Shown in pieces: positions 1 through 5,767 of a DNA stretch of 11,131 bases. The notes below the pieces were generated by a model. The model had not been told where the DNA came from and did no database searches. It saw only the letters and a program-made list of their open reading frames with translations. Position 1 is the stretch's first letter. Each line of letters starts with the position of its first letter. Source of the DNA: Sulfurimonas sp. (GTDB lineage: Bacteria > Campylobacterota > Campylobacteria > Campylobacterales > Sulfurimonadaceae); contig JANTGW010000017.1 in the NCBI GenBank assembly GCA_024762705.1, forward strand, positions 1-11,131, given 5' to 3'. Position numbers and translations under genes: made by a program.

Positions 1-10
1 TAAGTTAGGA

Positions 11-16
11 TATACT
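11..16 (+). promoter_or_regulatory. Putative -10 box of paralog 1
   Basis: TATACT ends 31 nt before the ATG at 48. The likely -10 boxes of paralogs 2 and 3 end 33 and 30 nt before their own starts, which supports this placement. Any upstream element lies outside the window, and no -35 is visible. Confidence 0.35.
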
Positions 17-47
17 TCCATTATTAAAAACAAAAAAGGGTTCAATA

Positions 48-827
48 ATGAAAAAAATGATTACAACATCTGTGGCAGTAGCTGCACTATTGGTAACAAG
101 CGCGCAAGCTGATTTTGACTTTGGAGATATGTTCAAAGATATGAAAGATGCTGCAGTAAGCATGAGTAAAGATGCTAAAGATTCTGTAACGAGTATGAAA
201 GACGGTGCAGTTGAAACAAGTCAAAGTGCTGAAAGATCCGTAACTAACGTAAGTAAAGATGCTAAAGATACTTCAGTAAAAGTTTCTGATGACCTTAAAA
301 CAGCTGAAGTATCTACTTCAAAAGACAGTAGAGATACGACAGTTTCTGTTTCTACAGATACAAAAGATTCTATCACTAACACAACAAAAGATCTTAAAGA
401 TTCTGCAACTGTAGCGTCAAAAGAGTTCAAGGATTCAACGGTTGCTGTTTCTGCTGACAGTACTTCTGCTGTGAAAACAGTTTCTAACGACTCTTCTGAC
501 TCTGTGAAAACCATCTCTAAAGATTCTGCTGATTCTGTGAAAACTGTTTCTACTGACTCTTCTGACTCTGTGAAAACTGTCTCTAAAGATTCTGCTGATT
601 CTGTGAAAACTGTTTCTTCTGATTCTAAAGACTCTATAGACACTGTGGCTAAAAACACAAATGAATCTACTAAAACGATTTCTAATGACGCAAGAGCATC
701 TGTAGAATCTACAAATACAAATGCAAGTGATTCAGTGAAACAAATTTCATCTGACTCTGCGGCTTCTGTAAAATCTATTTCAGATAATGTAAATGACTCT
801 ACAAAGACTATTTCAAACGATCTATAA
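48..827 (+). CDS. Secreted hendecad-repeat protein, paralog 1 (unknown function)
   Basis: The family is not one I recognise. Residues 1-21 form a signal peptide (MKK, a hydrophobic stretch, then a TSAQA cleavage site), so the mature protein should be periplasmic or outside the cell. A short segment with three Phe (DFDFGDMF) follows. One 11-residue unit (35-45) and one 7-residue unit (46-52) come next, then 207 residues (53-259) in unbroken 11-residue phase with consensus SVKTVSxDSxD. Hydrophobic or small residues at unit positions 2, 5 and 9 give the 3-4-4 spacing of hendecad amphipathic helices. There is no Pro, Cys, Trp or Tyr, and one Phe (127) within the repeats. Four near-identical units lie at residues 151-194. 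An AGGG ribosome site sits 7 nt before the ATG. LEA group 3 proteins and perilipin-4-like helices are structural analogies only. The gene is clearly real (signal peptide, paralogs); its function is open. Confidence 0.88.
   Translation: MKKMITTSVAVAALLVTSAQADFDFGDMFKDMKDAAVSMSKDAKDSVTSMKDGAVETSQSAERSVTNVSKDAKDTSVKVSDDLKTAEVSTSKDSRDTTVSVSTDTKDSITNTTKDLKDSATVASKEFKDSTVAVSADSTSAVKTVSNDSSDSVKTISKDSADSVKTVSTDSSDSVKTVSKDSADSVKTVSSDSKDSIDTVAKNTNESTKTISNDARASVESTNTNASDSVKQISSDSAASVKSISDNVNDSTKTISNDL
498..629 (+). repeat. Four tandem 33-bp repeats in paralog 1
   Basis: Four consecutive 33-bp units encode DSVKTISKDSA, DSVKTVSTDSS, DSVKTVSKDSA and DSVKTVSSDSK. Units 1 and 3 are more alike than neighbours, hinting at a 66-bp higher-order duplication. 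This block is the most homogeneous part of the gene and the likeliest place for unit gain or loss. Confidence 0.8.
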
Positions 828-833
828 TTAATC

Positions 834-861
834 AAAAGCAACTCTAGTCTGAGTTGCTTTT
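834..861 (+). terminator. Rho-independent terminator after paralog 1
   Basis: An 11-bp perfect stem (AAAAGCAACTC with GAGTTGCTTTT) encloses a 6-nt loop. It starts 6 nt after the stop codon and runs into a T-rich stretch (TTTTATTTCTCTTT). This is a textbook intrinsic terminator and separates paralog 1 from paralog 2. Confidence 0.85.
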
Positions 862-986
862 ATTTCTCTTTACTTCTATTTTCCTCTAAACTCTACACTA
901 GATACTAACCTCCGCTACTATATAACAATTTTTGTTGATGTTATATGTAAATTTTAATCTTAAGTTATATTATATATAAGTTTCGT

Positions 987-992
987 TATAAT
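987..992 (+). promoter_or_regulatory. Putative -10 box of paralog 2, inside a palindrome
   Basis: TATAAT lies 33 nt before the ATG at 1026. It falls within the perfect interrupted palindrome GTTATA-ATA-TATAAC (985-999). A second TATAAT at 1000-1005 is an alternative, but it would give a leader of only about 13 nt. No -35 consensus is visible, as is common in Campylobacterota promoters. Confidence 0.5.
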
Positions 993-1011
993 ATATAACT
1001 ATAATTTATAT
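993..1011 (+). repeat. Shared palindromic AT element, copy upstream of paralog 2
   Basis: ATATAA-CTATAAT-TTATAT has 6-bp inverted arms around a 7-nt spacer. It matches the element at 1932-1950 upstream of paralog 3 at 18 of 19 positions. Here it lies between the -10 box and the ribosome site. It may be a protein-binding site, but the extreme AT content of the region weakens the case. Confidence 0.4.
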
Positions 1012-1025
1012 AAAAGGACTCAATC

Positions 1026-1802
1026 ATGAAAAATATAATTACAACATCTGCAGTAGTAGCTGCCTTGGTAATCACAAGCGTGCAAGCTAACGATTTGAAC
1101 GAAATGTTCTCTGATATGAAAGAAGCTGCTGTGAGTATGAGTAAAGATGCTAAAGATTCTGTTGACAGTATTAAAGACGGTACTGTTGAGACTTCAAAAA
1201 GTGCTGAAAGAACAATCACTAGCGTAAGTAAAGATGCTAAAGACAGTACAGTCAAAGTTTCCGATGATCTTAAAACAGCTGAAGTATCTACTTCTAAAGA
1301 CAGTAGAGATACTACTGTTTCTGTTTCTACAGACACTAAAGACTCTATTACCAACACAACAAAAGATCTTAAAGATGCTGCAACTGTAGCTTCTAAAGAT
1401 ATTAAAGACTCTACTGTTTCTGTATCAGGAGATGCTACTTCTGCTGTCAAAACTGTTTCCAATGACTCAAGTGATTCAGTAAAATCAATTTCTAATGATA
1501 TGAATGAAACATCATCAACTATTTCTAATGATTCTGCTGATACCGTTTCTCAAGTTTCTAATGATTCTGCTGATACTGTTTCTCATGTTTCCAATGATTC
1601 TAAAGATTCTGTAGATACTCTTGCAGATAATGCAAATGAGGCTACTAAAACAATTTCTAACAACACAAGAAGTGCCATAGACTCTACCAATAAAAATGCA
1701 AGTGATTCAGTGAAACAAATTTCTGAAGATTCTGCAAAATCTGTGAAAAGTGTTTCAGATAACCTAAATGACTCTACAAAGACTATTTCAAACGATCTGT
1801 AA
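1026..1802 (+). CDS. Secreted hendecad-repeat protein, paralog 2 (unknown function)
   Basis: This is the second tandem copy of the unknown family. The signal peptide (residues 1-21, ending TSVQA) is followed by a shorter NDLNEMF segment, which makes the protein one residue shorter than its neighbours. The 11-residue phase runs unbroken from residue 52 to 258, again 207 residues. Residues 76-117 are identical to residues 77-118 of paralog 1, although I count 11 silent differences in those 42 codons. Residues 161-193 have diverged to a DTVSxVSNDSA-type unit, where Ser replaces the usual Lys. The C-terminal box with NASDSVKQIS and the ending STKTISNDL are shared with paralog 1. An AAGGA ribosome site lies 7 nt before the ATG. 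Its own promoter and a following hairpin suggest a monocistronic unit. Confidence 0.88.
   Translation: MKNIITTSAVVAALVITSVQANDLNEMFSDMKEAAVSMSKDAKDSVDSIKDGTVETSKSAERTITSVSKDAKDSTVKVSDDLKTAEVSTSKDSRDTTVSVSTDTKDSITNTTKDLKDAATVASKDIKDSTVSVSGDATSAVKTVSNDSSDSVKSISNDMNETSSTISNDSADTVSQVSNDSADTVSHVSNDSKDSVDTLADNANEATKTISNNTRSAIDSTNKNASDSVKQISEDSAKSVKSVSDNLNDSTKTISNDL
1506..1604 (+). repeat. Tandem 33-bp repeats in paralog 2
   Basis: Three units encode ETSSTISNDSA, DTVSQVSNDSA and DTVSHVSNDSK. The last two differ at few bases. The unit type is unlike that of the other paralogs (Ser instead of Lys at the third hydrophilic position), so this array expanded from a different seed. Confidence 0.7.
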
Positions 1803-1819
1803 CAAGCAAAAAGTAAAAT

Positions 1820-1845
1820 GTACAACCAGATTAACCTGGTTGTAC
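1820..1845 (+). terminator. Hairpin terminator after paralog 2
   Basis: A 10-bp perfect stem (GTACAACCAG with CTGGTTGTAC) encloses a 6-nt loop and begins 17 nt after the stop codon. It is followed by a pyrimidine-rich but only moderately T-rich stretch (TCTCATTCCCTTT). It probably terminates, less strongly than the one after paralog 1. Confidence 0.65.
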
Positions 1846-1923
1846 TCTCATTCCCTTTAATAAAACACGCATTACAAAATCTTATTTCTCATTATTGATT
1901 TAAAAACTAATTTCAAATAACAC

Positions 1924-1958
1924 TATATTTAATATAACTATAAATTATATTAAATATA
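1924..1958. repeat. 14-bp perfect inverted repeat upstream of paralog 3
   Basis: TATATTTAATATAA (1924-1937) and TTATATTAAATATA (1945-1958) are perfect complements across a 7-nt spacer. The core (1932-1950) is the same element found next to the paralog 2 promoter. It lies about 35-70 nt upstream of the paralog 3 -10 box, so it could be an activator or repressor site, or an AT-rich UP-like or cruciform-prone element. Confidence 0.5.
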
Positions 1959-1992
1959 ATAAATGCTAAGTTATACTTAACATAACTTTTAG

Positions 1993-1998
1993 TATAAT
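1993..1998 (+). promoter_or_regulatory. Putative -10 box of paralog 3
   Basis: TATAAT lies in the context TTTTAGTATAATGC, 30 nt before the ATG at 2029. A TAAGTTA motif sits 19 nt upstream of it, and the same motif sits 20 nt upstream of the paralog 2 box. It is the clearest promoter candidate in the repeat-gene cluster. Confidence 0.55.
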
Positions 1999-2028
1999 GC
2001 ATAATAATCATAAAAAAAGGGATTAAAG

Positions 2029-2808
2029 ATGAAAAAAATAATTACAACTTCTGTAGCAGTAGCTGCATTATTGCTAACAAGCGCGCAAGCTGATTTTGAC
2101 TTTGGAGATATGTTTAAAGATATGAAAGATGCTGCAGTAAGCATGAGTAAAGATGCTAAAGATTCTGTAACGAGTATGAAAGACGGTGCAGTAGAAACTT
2201 CAAAAAGTGCTGAAAGAACTGTTTCAACAGTTAGTGATGACGCAAAAGACACTTCAACTAAAATGTCAGATGATATTAAAACAATGGAAGTAAACACAAC
2301 TTCTGACCTTTCTGATACATCGACTGGACTTTCAACTGATACTAAAGATTCACTTAAAACAACTACAGCTGACTTAAAAGACAGTACTACAGTCGTTAGT
2401 ACTGATGTAAAAGATTCAATCAAAACTGTTTCTAAAGATGCGACCGACTCTGTAAAAACTGTTTCCAATGACTCTACTGACTCTGTAAAAACTGTTTCTA
2501 GTGACTCAAGAGATTCTGTAAAAACTGTTTCCAGTGACTCTACGTCTGCAGTAAAAGATGTTTCTAATGACTTGAATTCTACAACGGGAACGATATCAAC
2601 TGATACTAAAGATTCAGTAAGTTCTGTAGCTACAAATACAAATGATTCAGTGAAAACTATTTCAAACGACACAAGAACAGCTATAGACTCTACCAATACA
2701 AATGCCAGTGATTCTGTGAAACAAATTTCATCTGACTCTGCAAAAACTGTGAAAACAATTTCAGAAAACACAAATGATTCTGTGAAAACTATTTCAAATA
2801 ATCAGTAA
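2029..2808 (+). CDS. Secreted hendecad-repeat protein, paralog 3 (unknown function)
   Basis: This is the third copy of the unknown family, with the same length as paralog 1. Residues 1-60 are nearly identical to paralog 1: nucleotides 2075-2192 match 94-211 with one mismatch, which suggests recent duplication or gene conversion. Residues 64-125 have diverged (for example MEVNTTSDLS and TGLSTDTKDSLK). Four near-identical DSxKTVSxDxx units lie at residues 129-172. The 11-residue phase is unbroken from residue 53 to 259. The box with NASDSVKQISSDSA near the C-terminus is conserved, but the end differs (SVKTISNNQ). There is no aromatic residue after Phe29 and no Pro or Cys. An AAAGGG ribosome site precedes the ATG. 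The mature protein is predicted to be exported; its role is unknown. Confidence 0.88.
   Translation: MKKIITTSVAVAALLLTSAQADFDFGDMFKDMKDAAVSMSKDAKDSVTSMKDGAVETSKSAERTVSTVSDDAKDTSTKMSDDIKTMEVNTTSDLSDTSTGLSTDTKDSLKTTTADLKDSTTVVSTDVKDSIKTVSKDATDSVKTVSNDSTDSVKTVSSDSRDSVKTVSSDSTSAVKDVSNDLNSTTGTISTDTKDSVSSVATNTNDSVKTISNDTRTAIDSTNTNASDSVKQISSDSAKTVKTISENTNDSVKTISNNQ
2413..2544 (+). repeat. Four tandem 33-bp repeats in paralog 3
   Basis: Four consecutive 33-bp units encode DSIKTVSKDAT, DSVKTVSNDST, DSVKTVSSDSR and DSVKTVSSDST. The block overlaps the homogeneous block of paralog 1 but begins two units earlier in the protein, so the two arrays probably homogenised independently. Confidence 0.75.
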
Positions 2809-2820
2809 GCATTTACTACC

Positions 2821-2849
2821 ACTGTGAGAAGGACTTTCCTTCTTATAGT
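2821..2849 (+). terminator. Long hairpin after paralog 3
   Basis: A 13-bp stem with two G-U pairs (arms 2821-2833 and 2837-2849) and a 3-nt CTT loop begins 12 nt after the stop codon. There is no T tract after it, so it may be a weak terminator or an RNA 3'-end-stabilising structure. The rest of the gap to 2972 shows no gene. Confidence 0.5.
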
Positions 2850-2943
2850 ACACCCAAATGACCGTAACCTTTAGTAGCGTTTATCCCACTATCTACAAAA
2901 ACCATAATGTCCATTTATTATGTATATAAGCAATATGCTATCC

Positions 2944-2949
2944 TATAAG
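2944..2949 (+). promoter_or_regulatory. Possible -10 box of the DUF302-like gene
   Basis: TATAAG ends 23 nt before the ATG at 2973. TATGCT and TATCCT just upstream are rival candidates, so the position is uncertain. Confidence 0.25.
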
Positions 2950-2972
2950 AATATCTTGTCCAAAGGATTAAA

Positions 2973-5066
2973 ATGAATACAATGAAGAACTTAATTTTGA
3001 GTCTGAGTGTTTTAGTACCCTCACTGCTTTTAGCCGTTTCCCAGCCCAAAACATCTTCCAATGAAACATCACAAAATGACACACTGGCTGTCTTCTATAC
3101 CATACCAGGGAATGCGGAAGAAGCATATAATGAACTTGTAGAGAAAAAACTCAAGAGTATAGGTTTCAACCTTACAGATCCACATAAAAGAGTCAATGAC
3201 CGTTATAAAACAAAATATGGTTCAACTGTATTGGATGTTTTGAGTTTTATGCCTATTGCCAATGATAAAGTAATCATTCCCCTCCTCAATATTGATCCCC
3301 GTATCGCAGGATTTGCACCATTCAACCTCCTCATACACAAAAAACTGGATGAAAATGTGACACATGTAGGACATCTTATGCCTAAACCAATGTTAGATAT
3401 TTTAGGTATCAAAAACAAAGAGGTTAGAGAAAAGTTCACTGCAAGTTTCCAATCGCTGGATAAAATGATTGAAAAAGAGTTAGGTGGGGGAAAATCATAT
3501 TTGCCTTACACAAAACTACCCGAAAAAAGGATGATCAACTTTGAATATGCGTTTAAGTCACCAGAAAACATGGATGATTTTATAAGTGATTTCCAAGACC
3601 GTTTTGAGCTGGCCTTTATTGAGAAAAAATATCGCATTGCCGGGTACCATAATTTCATGCAAGCAACACAAAGTGCAAAAGACATACTTTCCGGTTATGA
3701 TGGATTTTGGACCTACGCAATTTGTAAGTCTGAATTTTCTTATGGTATGTTTGACAATGAAGGGGCAAGACCCGAAGCAGGACTTTTTGTTCCCTGTACG
3801 ATGTATATGTATATTAAAAAAGGCACAAACAAAATTGTTGTTGGTATATTTAGACGGCAAAACTTATCAGATACCCTGAACATAAAAGATGAAACAAGAC
3901 TCAAACTTGTTGAAAAACTCGACAGAGAAATACCAGAGATCCTCACTGCATTCGGAATGAAGCCAACTGAAAATGTAAATACCTTGCTGCACTATGCTAC
4001 AAATATTGTGAAAACAAAAGAACCGGAACAAAAAACTCAAAAAGTATCAGTAGAAACAAAAAAGAAAGAAACACATCCTAAGGTAAAAGAGATTCACACC
4101 AAAAATGTACCAAAAACAGGTAATGCACTTACCCTTCCAACTGTACCTAAAGTTCCAGAAGTTATTACGTTCAATAACAACAAGAATATAAATGATAGAA
4201 GTATCAAATTTTCAAAACGTGTGCCACCAAACTATATACCACATAGATTTGACAATGTGAAGAAAGTTAAGTCATCTACACATACACGGATAGGTGTAGT
4301 CAGCCAGGGAAGAATATCGGCCTATCTTCGTGGTAAATTCATGGATGCAAAAACAGTTGAAGAGAAACTCAAAGCTGCAGGCTTTGAAATTATCACCACA
4401 GCACCTGTCAATAAAAAAGGTACACTGCTCTCTGTCGTATTTACAGATAAATCCTTAGTTACTATGGCAAGTAAAGAAAATAGAGGCTTTATAGCATCAT
4501 TACGTGTGCTTGTAGATACCAAAGAGAAAACGATCAGTATCACAAACCCTATGTATATGGCAAAAGGCTTTTTACAAGGTGACTATGATGAAAAGTCCGC
4601 AAAAATTATACTTGACAAACTGATCACACAATTTCCAGATTTAAGTAATTCCAAAGATATACTTAAGTTTCAGCTTTTAGCAAAATACCAATTTATGAAT
4701 GGTATGCCTTATTATGAGAACATGATAGAGGTTGCTTCAGGTGATGACCTTTTAGAAAGGATAAAAAAGAATAAAAAAGTTGTATTTACACAATCACTTG
4801 AAAATGGTTCAACATTAATTGGTATAAAATTAGGGAAAAGAACAAGAAAGTTCACGAAAAAAATCGGAAGAAATAACGCGGCGATGCTTCCTTATCCTGT
4901 ACTTATAGAAAATGGAAAAGCCAAAATACTAGATCCTAAATATTATATATCTTTTATGTATCCTATGTTAAAGATGTCAGAGTTCATGACCATCGCAACA
5001 ATACCTGATGCCATTGTGAAAGATGCTACAAGAGTGTTCAGAAAGAAGAAAAAGAAAAAGAAATAA
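2973..5066 (+). CDS. Exported multidomain DUF302-like protein
   Basis: Residues 1-22 look like a signal peptide with no lipobox Cys. Residues about 36-168 and 188-327 both resemble DUF302: an N-terminal helix ending in a GF or GY turn, then a strand-rich core. The second copy carries the family's P-C signature (FVPC, Cys275) plus Cys251 in AICKSE; the first has FAPF in that position and no Cys. A low-complexity Lys/Thr/Pro-rich linker (about 345-430) leads to a C-terminal region (about 440-685). That region has a VEEKLKAAGFEI helix-turn and a second block with AAMLPYPVLIENG, possibly further divergent copies. The protein ends in seven Lys. The first ATG has AAGGA 5 nt upstream; the ATG at 2982 would be 14 nt away, so 2973 is preferred. 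DUF302 function is poorly defined, so none is assigned. Confidence 0.82.
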   Translation: MNTMKNLILSLSVLVPSLLLAVSQPKTSSNETSQNDTLAVFYTIPGNAEEAYNELVEKKLKSIGFNLTDPHKRVNDRYKTKYGSTVLDVLSFMPIANDKVIIPLLNIDPRIAGFAPFNLLIHKKLDENVTHVGHLMPKPMLDILGIKNKEVREKFTASFQSLDKMIEKELGGGKSYLPYTKLPEKRMINFEYAFKSPENMDDFISDFQDRFELAFIEKKYRIAGYHNFMQATQSAKDILSGYDGFWTYAICKSEFSYGMFDNEGARPEAGLFVPCTMYMYIKKGTNKIVVGIFRRQNLSDTLNIKDETRLKLVEKLDREIPEILTAFGMKPTENVNTLLHYATNIVKTKEPEQKTQKVSVETKKKETHPKVKEIHTKNVPKTGNALTLPTVPKVPEVITFNNNKNINDRSIKFSKRVPPNYIPHRFDNVKKVKSSTHTRIGVVSQGRISAYLRGKFMDAKTVEEKLKAAGFEIITTAPVNKKGTLLSVVFTDKSLVTMASKENRGFIASLRVLVDTKEKTISITNPMYMAKGFLQGDYDEKSAKIILDKLITQFPDLSNSKDILKFQLLAKYQFMNGMPYYENMIEVASGDDLLERIKKNKKVVFTQSLENGSTLIGIKLGKRTRKFTKKIGRNNAAMLPYPVLIENGKAKILDPKYYISFMYPMLKMSEFMTIATIPDAIVKDATRVFRKKKKKKK

Positions 5067-5067
5067 T

Positions 5068-5088
5068 GTATCAGGCCTTGCCTGATAC
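5068..5088 (-). terminator. Convergent hairpin; terminator of efp
   Basis: GTATCAGGC and GCCTGATAC form a 9-bp perfect stem with a 3-nt loop. Read on the - strand it lies 17 nt after the efp stop and is followed by ATTATTTCTTTTTC, a good T-rich tail made by the complement of the stop and poly-Lys codons of the convergent gene. On the + strand no T tract follows, so the hairpin favours efp termination. Confidence 0.75.
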
Positions 5089-5105
5089 ACCTTCACCCAT
5101 AAGCC

Positions 5106-5672
5106 CTACTTAGCTTTCTCCAAATATTTACAATCAACTGTATCGACTTTTATCATCTCACCCTCAAGTACATGAAATGGCACCTGAACCACAGCCCCGC
5201 TTTCAAGTGTTGCCGGCTTTTTACCGCCTTGTGAATCACCTTTAAAGTTAGGAGGGGTCTCAACGATCTTAAGCACAACAGTTTGAGGAATCTCAACTGA
5301 GATCGCTTTTCCTCCATGAAACAAGATCTCTGCTTCCATACCATCGATCATAAATGAAAAAGTGTCTTTTCCTACCTGATCATGTGTCAGTCCAATTTGT
5401 TCAAATGTTGTTGTATCCATAAACTGAAGGAAGTCTCCATCATCATAAAGGTACTGCATTGTTTTTTGTTCCAACTCCGGTACATCAAACTTATCACCGG
5501 CGTGTACTGTTTTTTCTATCGTTTTTCCAGTAGCAAGATTTTTGATCTTCATACGTACGAATGCTGCACCTTTACCCGGTTTTACATGTTGAAAATCTAT
5601 TACTTTATACGGATTCCCTGTGATTTCGAGTCGTGCACCTTTCTTAATGTCACCCATTCCAATTGTTGCCAT
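5106..5672 (-). CDS. efp: Elongation factor P
   Basis: EF-P binds the ribosome beside the P-site tRNA and relieves stalling at consecutive prolines. The protein has 188 residues, the usual full length. It carries the three-barrel layout: a KOW-like domain (about 1-64), a central OB domain (65-128) and a C-terminal OB domain (129-188). The domain I loop reads [10 protein letters not shown], with Lys34 where Lys-type EF-Ps are modified by EpmA and EpmB, rather than the Arg of rhamnosylated EF-Ps. The C-terminal signature region ([16 protein letters not shown]) is intact. AAGGAG lies 6 nt before the ATG and fixes the start. It has its own promoter (-10 at 5697-5702) and terminator, so it is probably transcribed separately from the efflux operon upstream. 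No modification gene is visible in the window. Confidence 0.97.
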   Translation of the reverse strand: MATIGMGDIKKGARLEITGNPYKVIDFQHVKPGKGAAFVRMKIKNLATGKTIEKTVHAGDKFDVPELEQKTMQYLYDDGDFLQFMDTTTFEQIGLTHDQVGKDTFSFMIDGMEAEILFHGGKAISVEIPQTVVLKIVETPPNFKGDSQGGKKPATLESGAVVQVPFHVLEGEMIKVDTVDCKYLEKAK

Positions 5673-5696
5673 AGTTGCTCCTTAAAATTATGGGAG

Positions 5697-5702
5697 ATTA
5701 TA
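5697..5702 (-). promoter_or_regulatory. efp promoter, -10 box
   Basis: Read on the - strand, TTTGCTATAATC holds a perfect TATAAT, 24 nt before the efp ATG. A T-rich upstream stretch (CCCTTTTTATATC) replaces a -35 box. The predicted leader is about 17-18 nt, just enough for the AAGGAG site. Confidence 0.6.
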
Positions 5703-5735
5703 GCAAATACATGATATAAAAAGGGTAAAGAAGCG

Positions 5736-5758
5736 GAGAGCTCAGGAAATGAGCTCTC
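5736..5758 (-). terminator. Terminator of the RND efflux operon
   Basis: GAGAGCTCA and TGAGCTCTC form a 9-bp perfect stem with a 5-nt loop, 9 nt after the stop codon of the last pump gene. The - strand continues GCTTCTTTACCCTTTTTATA, moderately T-rich. It separates the efflux operon from the efp promoter. Confidence 0.7.
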
Positions 5759-5767
5759 AGAAGTGTA

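Noticed and set aside
498..629. CRISPR-like array, because of regular 33-bp repeats
   Set aside because: The units are contiguous with no unique spacers, stay in frame and encode the hendecad protein, so they are coding repeats.
221..841. Long antisense open frame of 206 codons across paralog 1 (likewise 986-1462 and 1989-2771)
   Set aside because: The repetitive Ser/Asp/Lys/Val codons of the sense genes rarely produce stop codons in that antisense frame. The antisense products are mirror repeats with no independent signal or ribosome site. They are shadows.
1260..2300. Campylobacter-type N-glycosylation sequons (D/E-X-N-X-S/T) in paralogs 2 (DMNET) and 3 (EVNTT)
   Set aside because: One match each at non-equivalent positions and none in paralog 1; expected by chance in Asp/Asn/Ser/Thr-rich proteins.
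3586..3879. Alternative + frame of 97 codons (and antisense frames at 3203-3439, 3558-3860 and 3740-3946) inside the DUF302-like gene
   Set aside because: The main frame encodes a continuous, motif-bearing protein throughout, and these frames show no recognisable features.
5040..5066. Programmed frameshift at the A-rich poly-Lys codons
   Set aside because: The runs are five A followed by G, one short of the classic A-AAA-AAG heptamer, and the natural stop follows at once with no downstream extension of interest.
5382..5714. Open frame of 110 codons on + strand over efp
   Set aside because: It is antisense to the fully conserved efp coding sequence and yields a Cys/Phe-rich product typical of a shadow frame.
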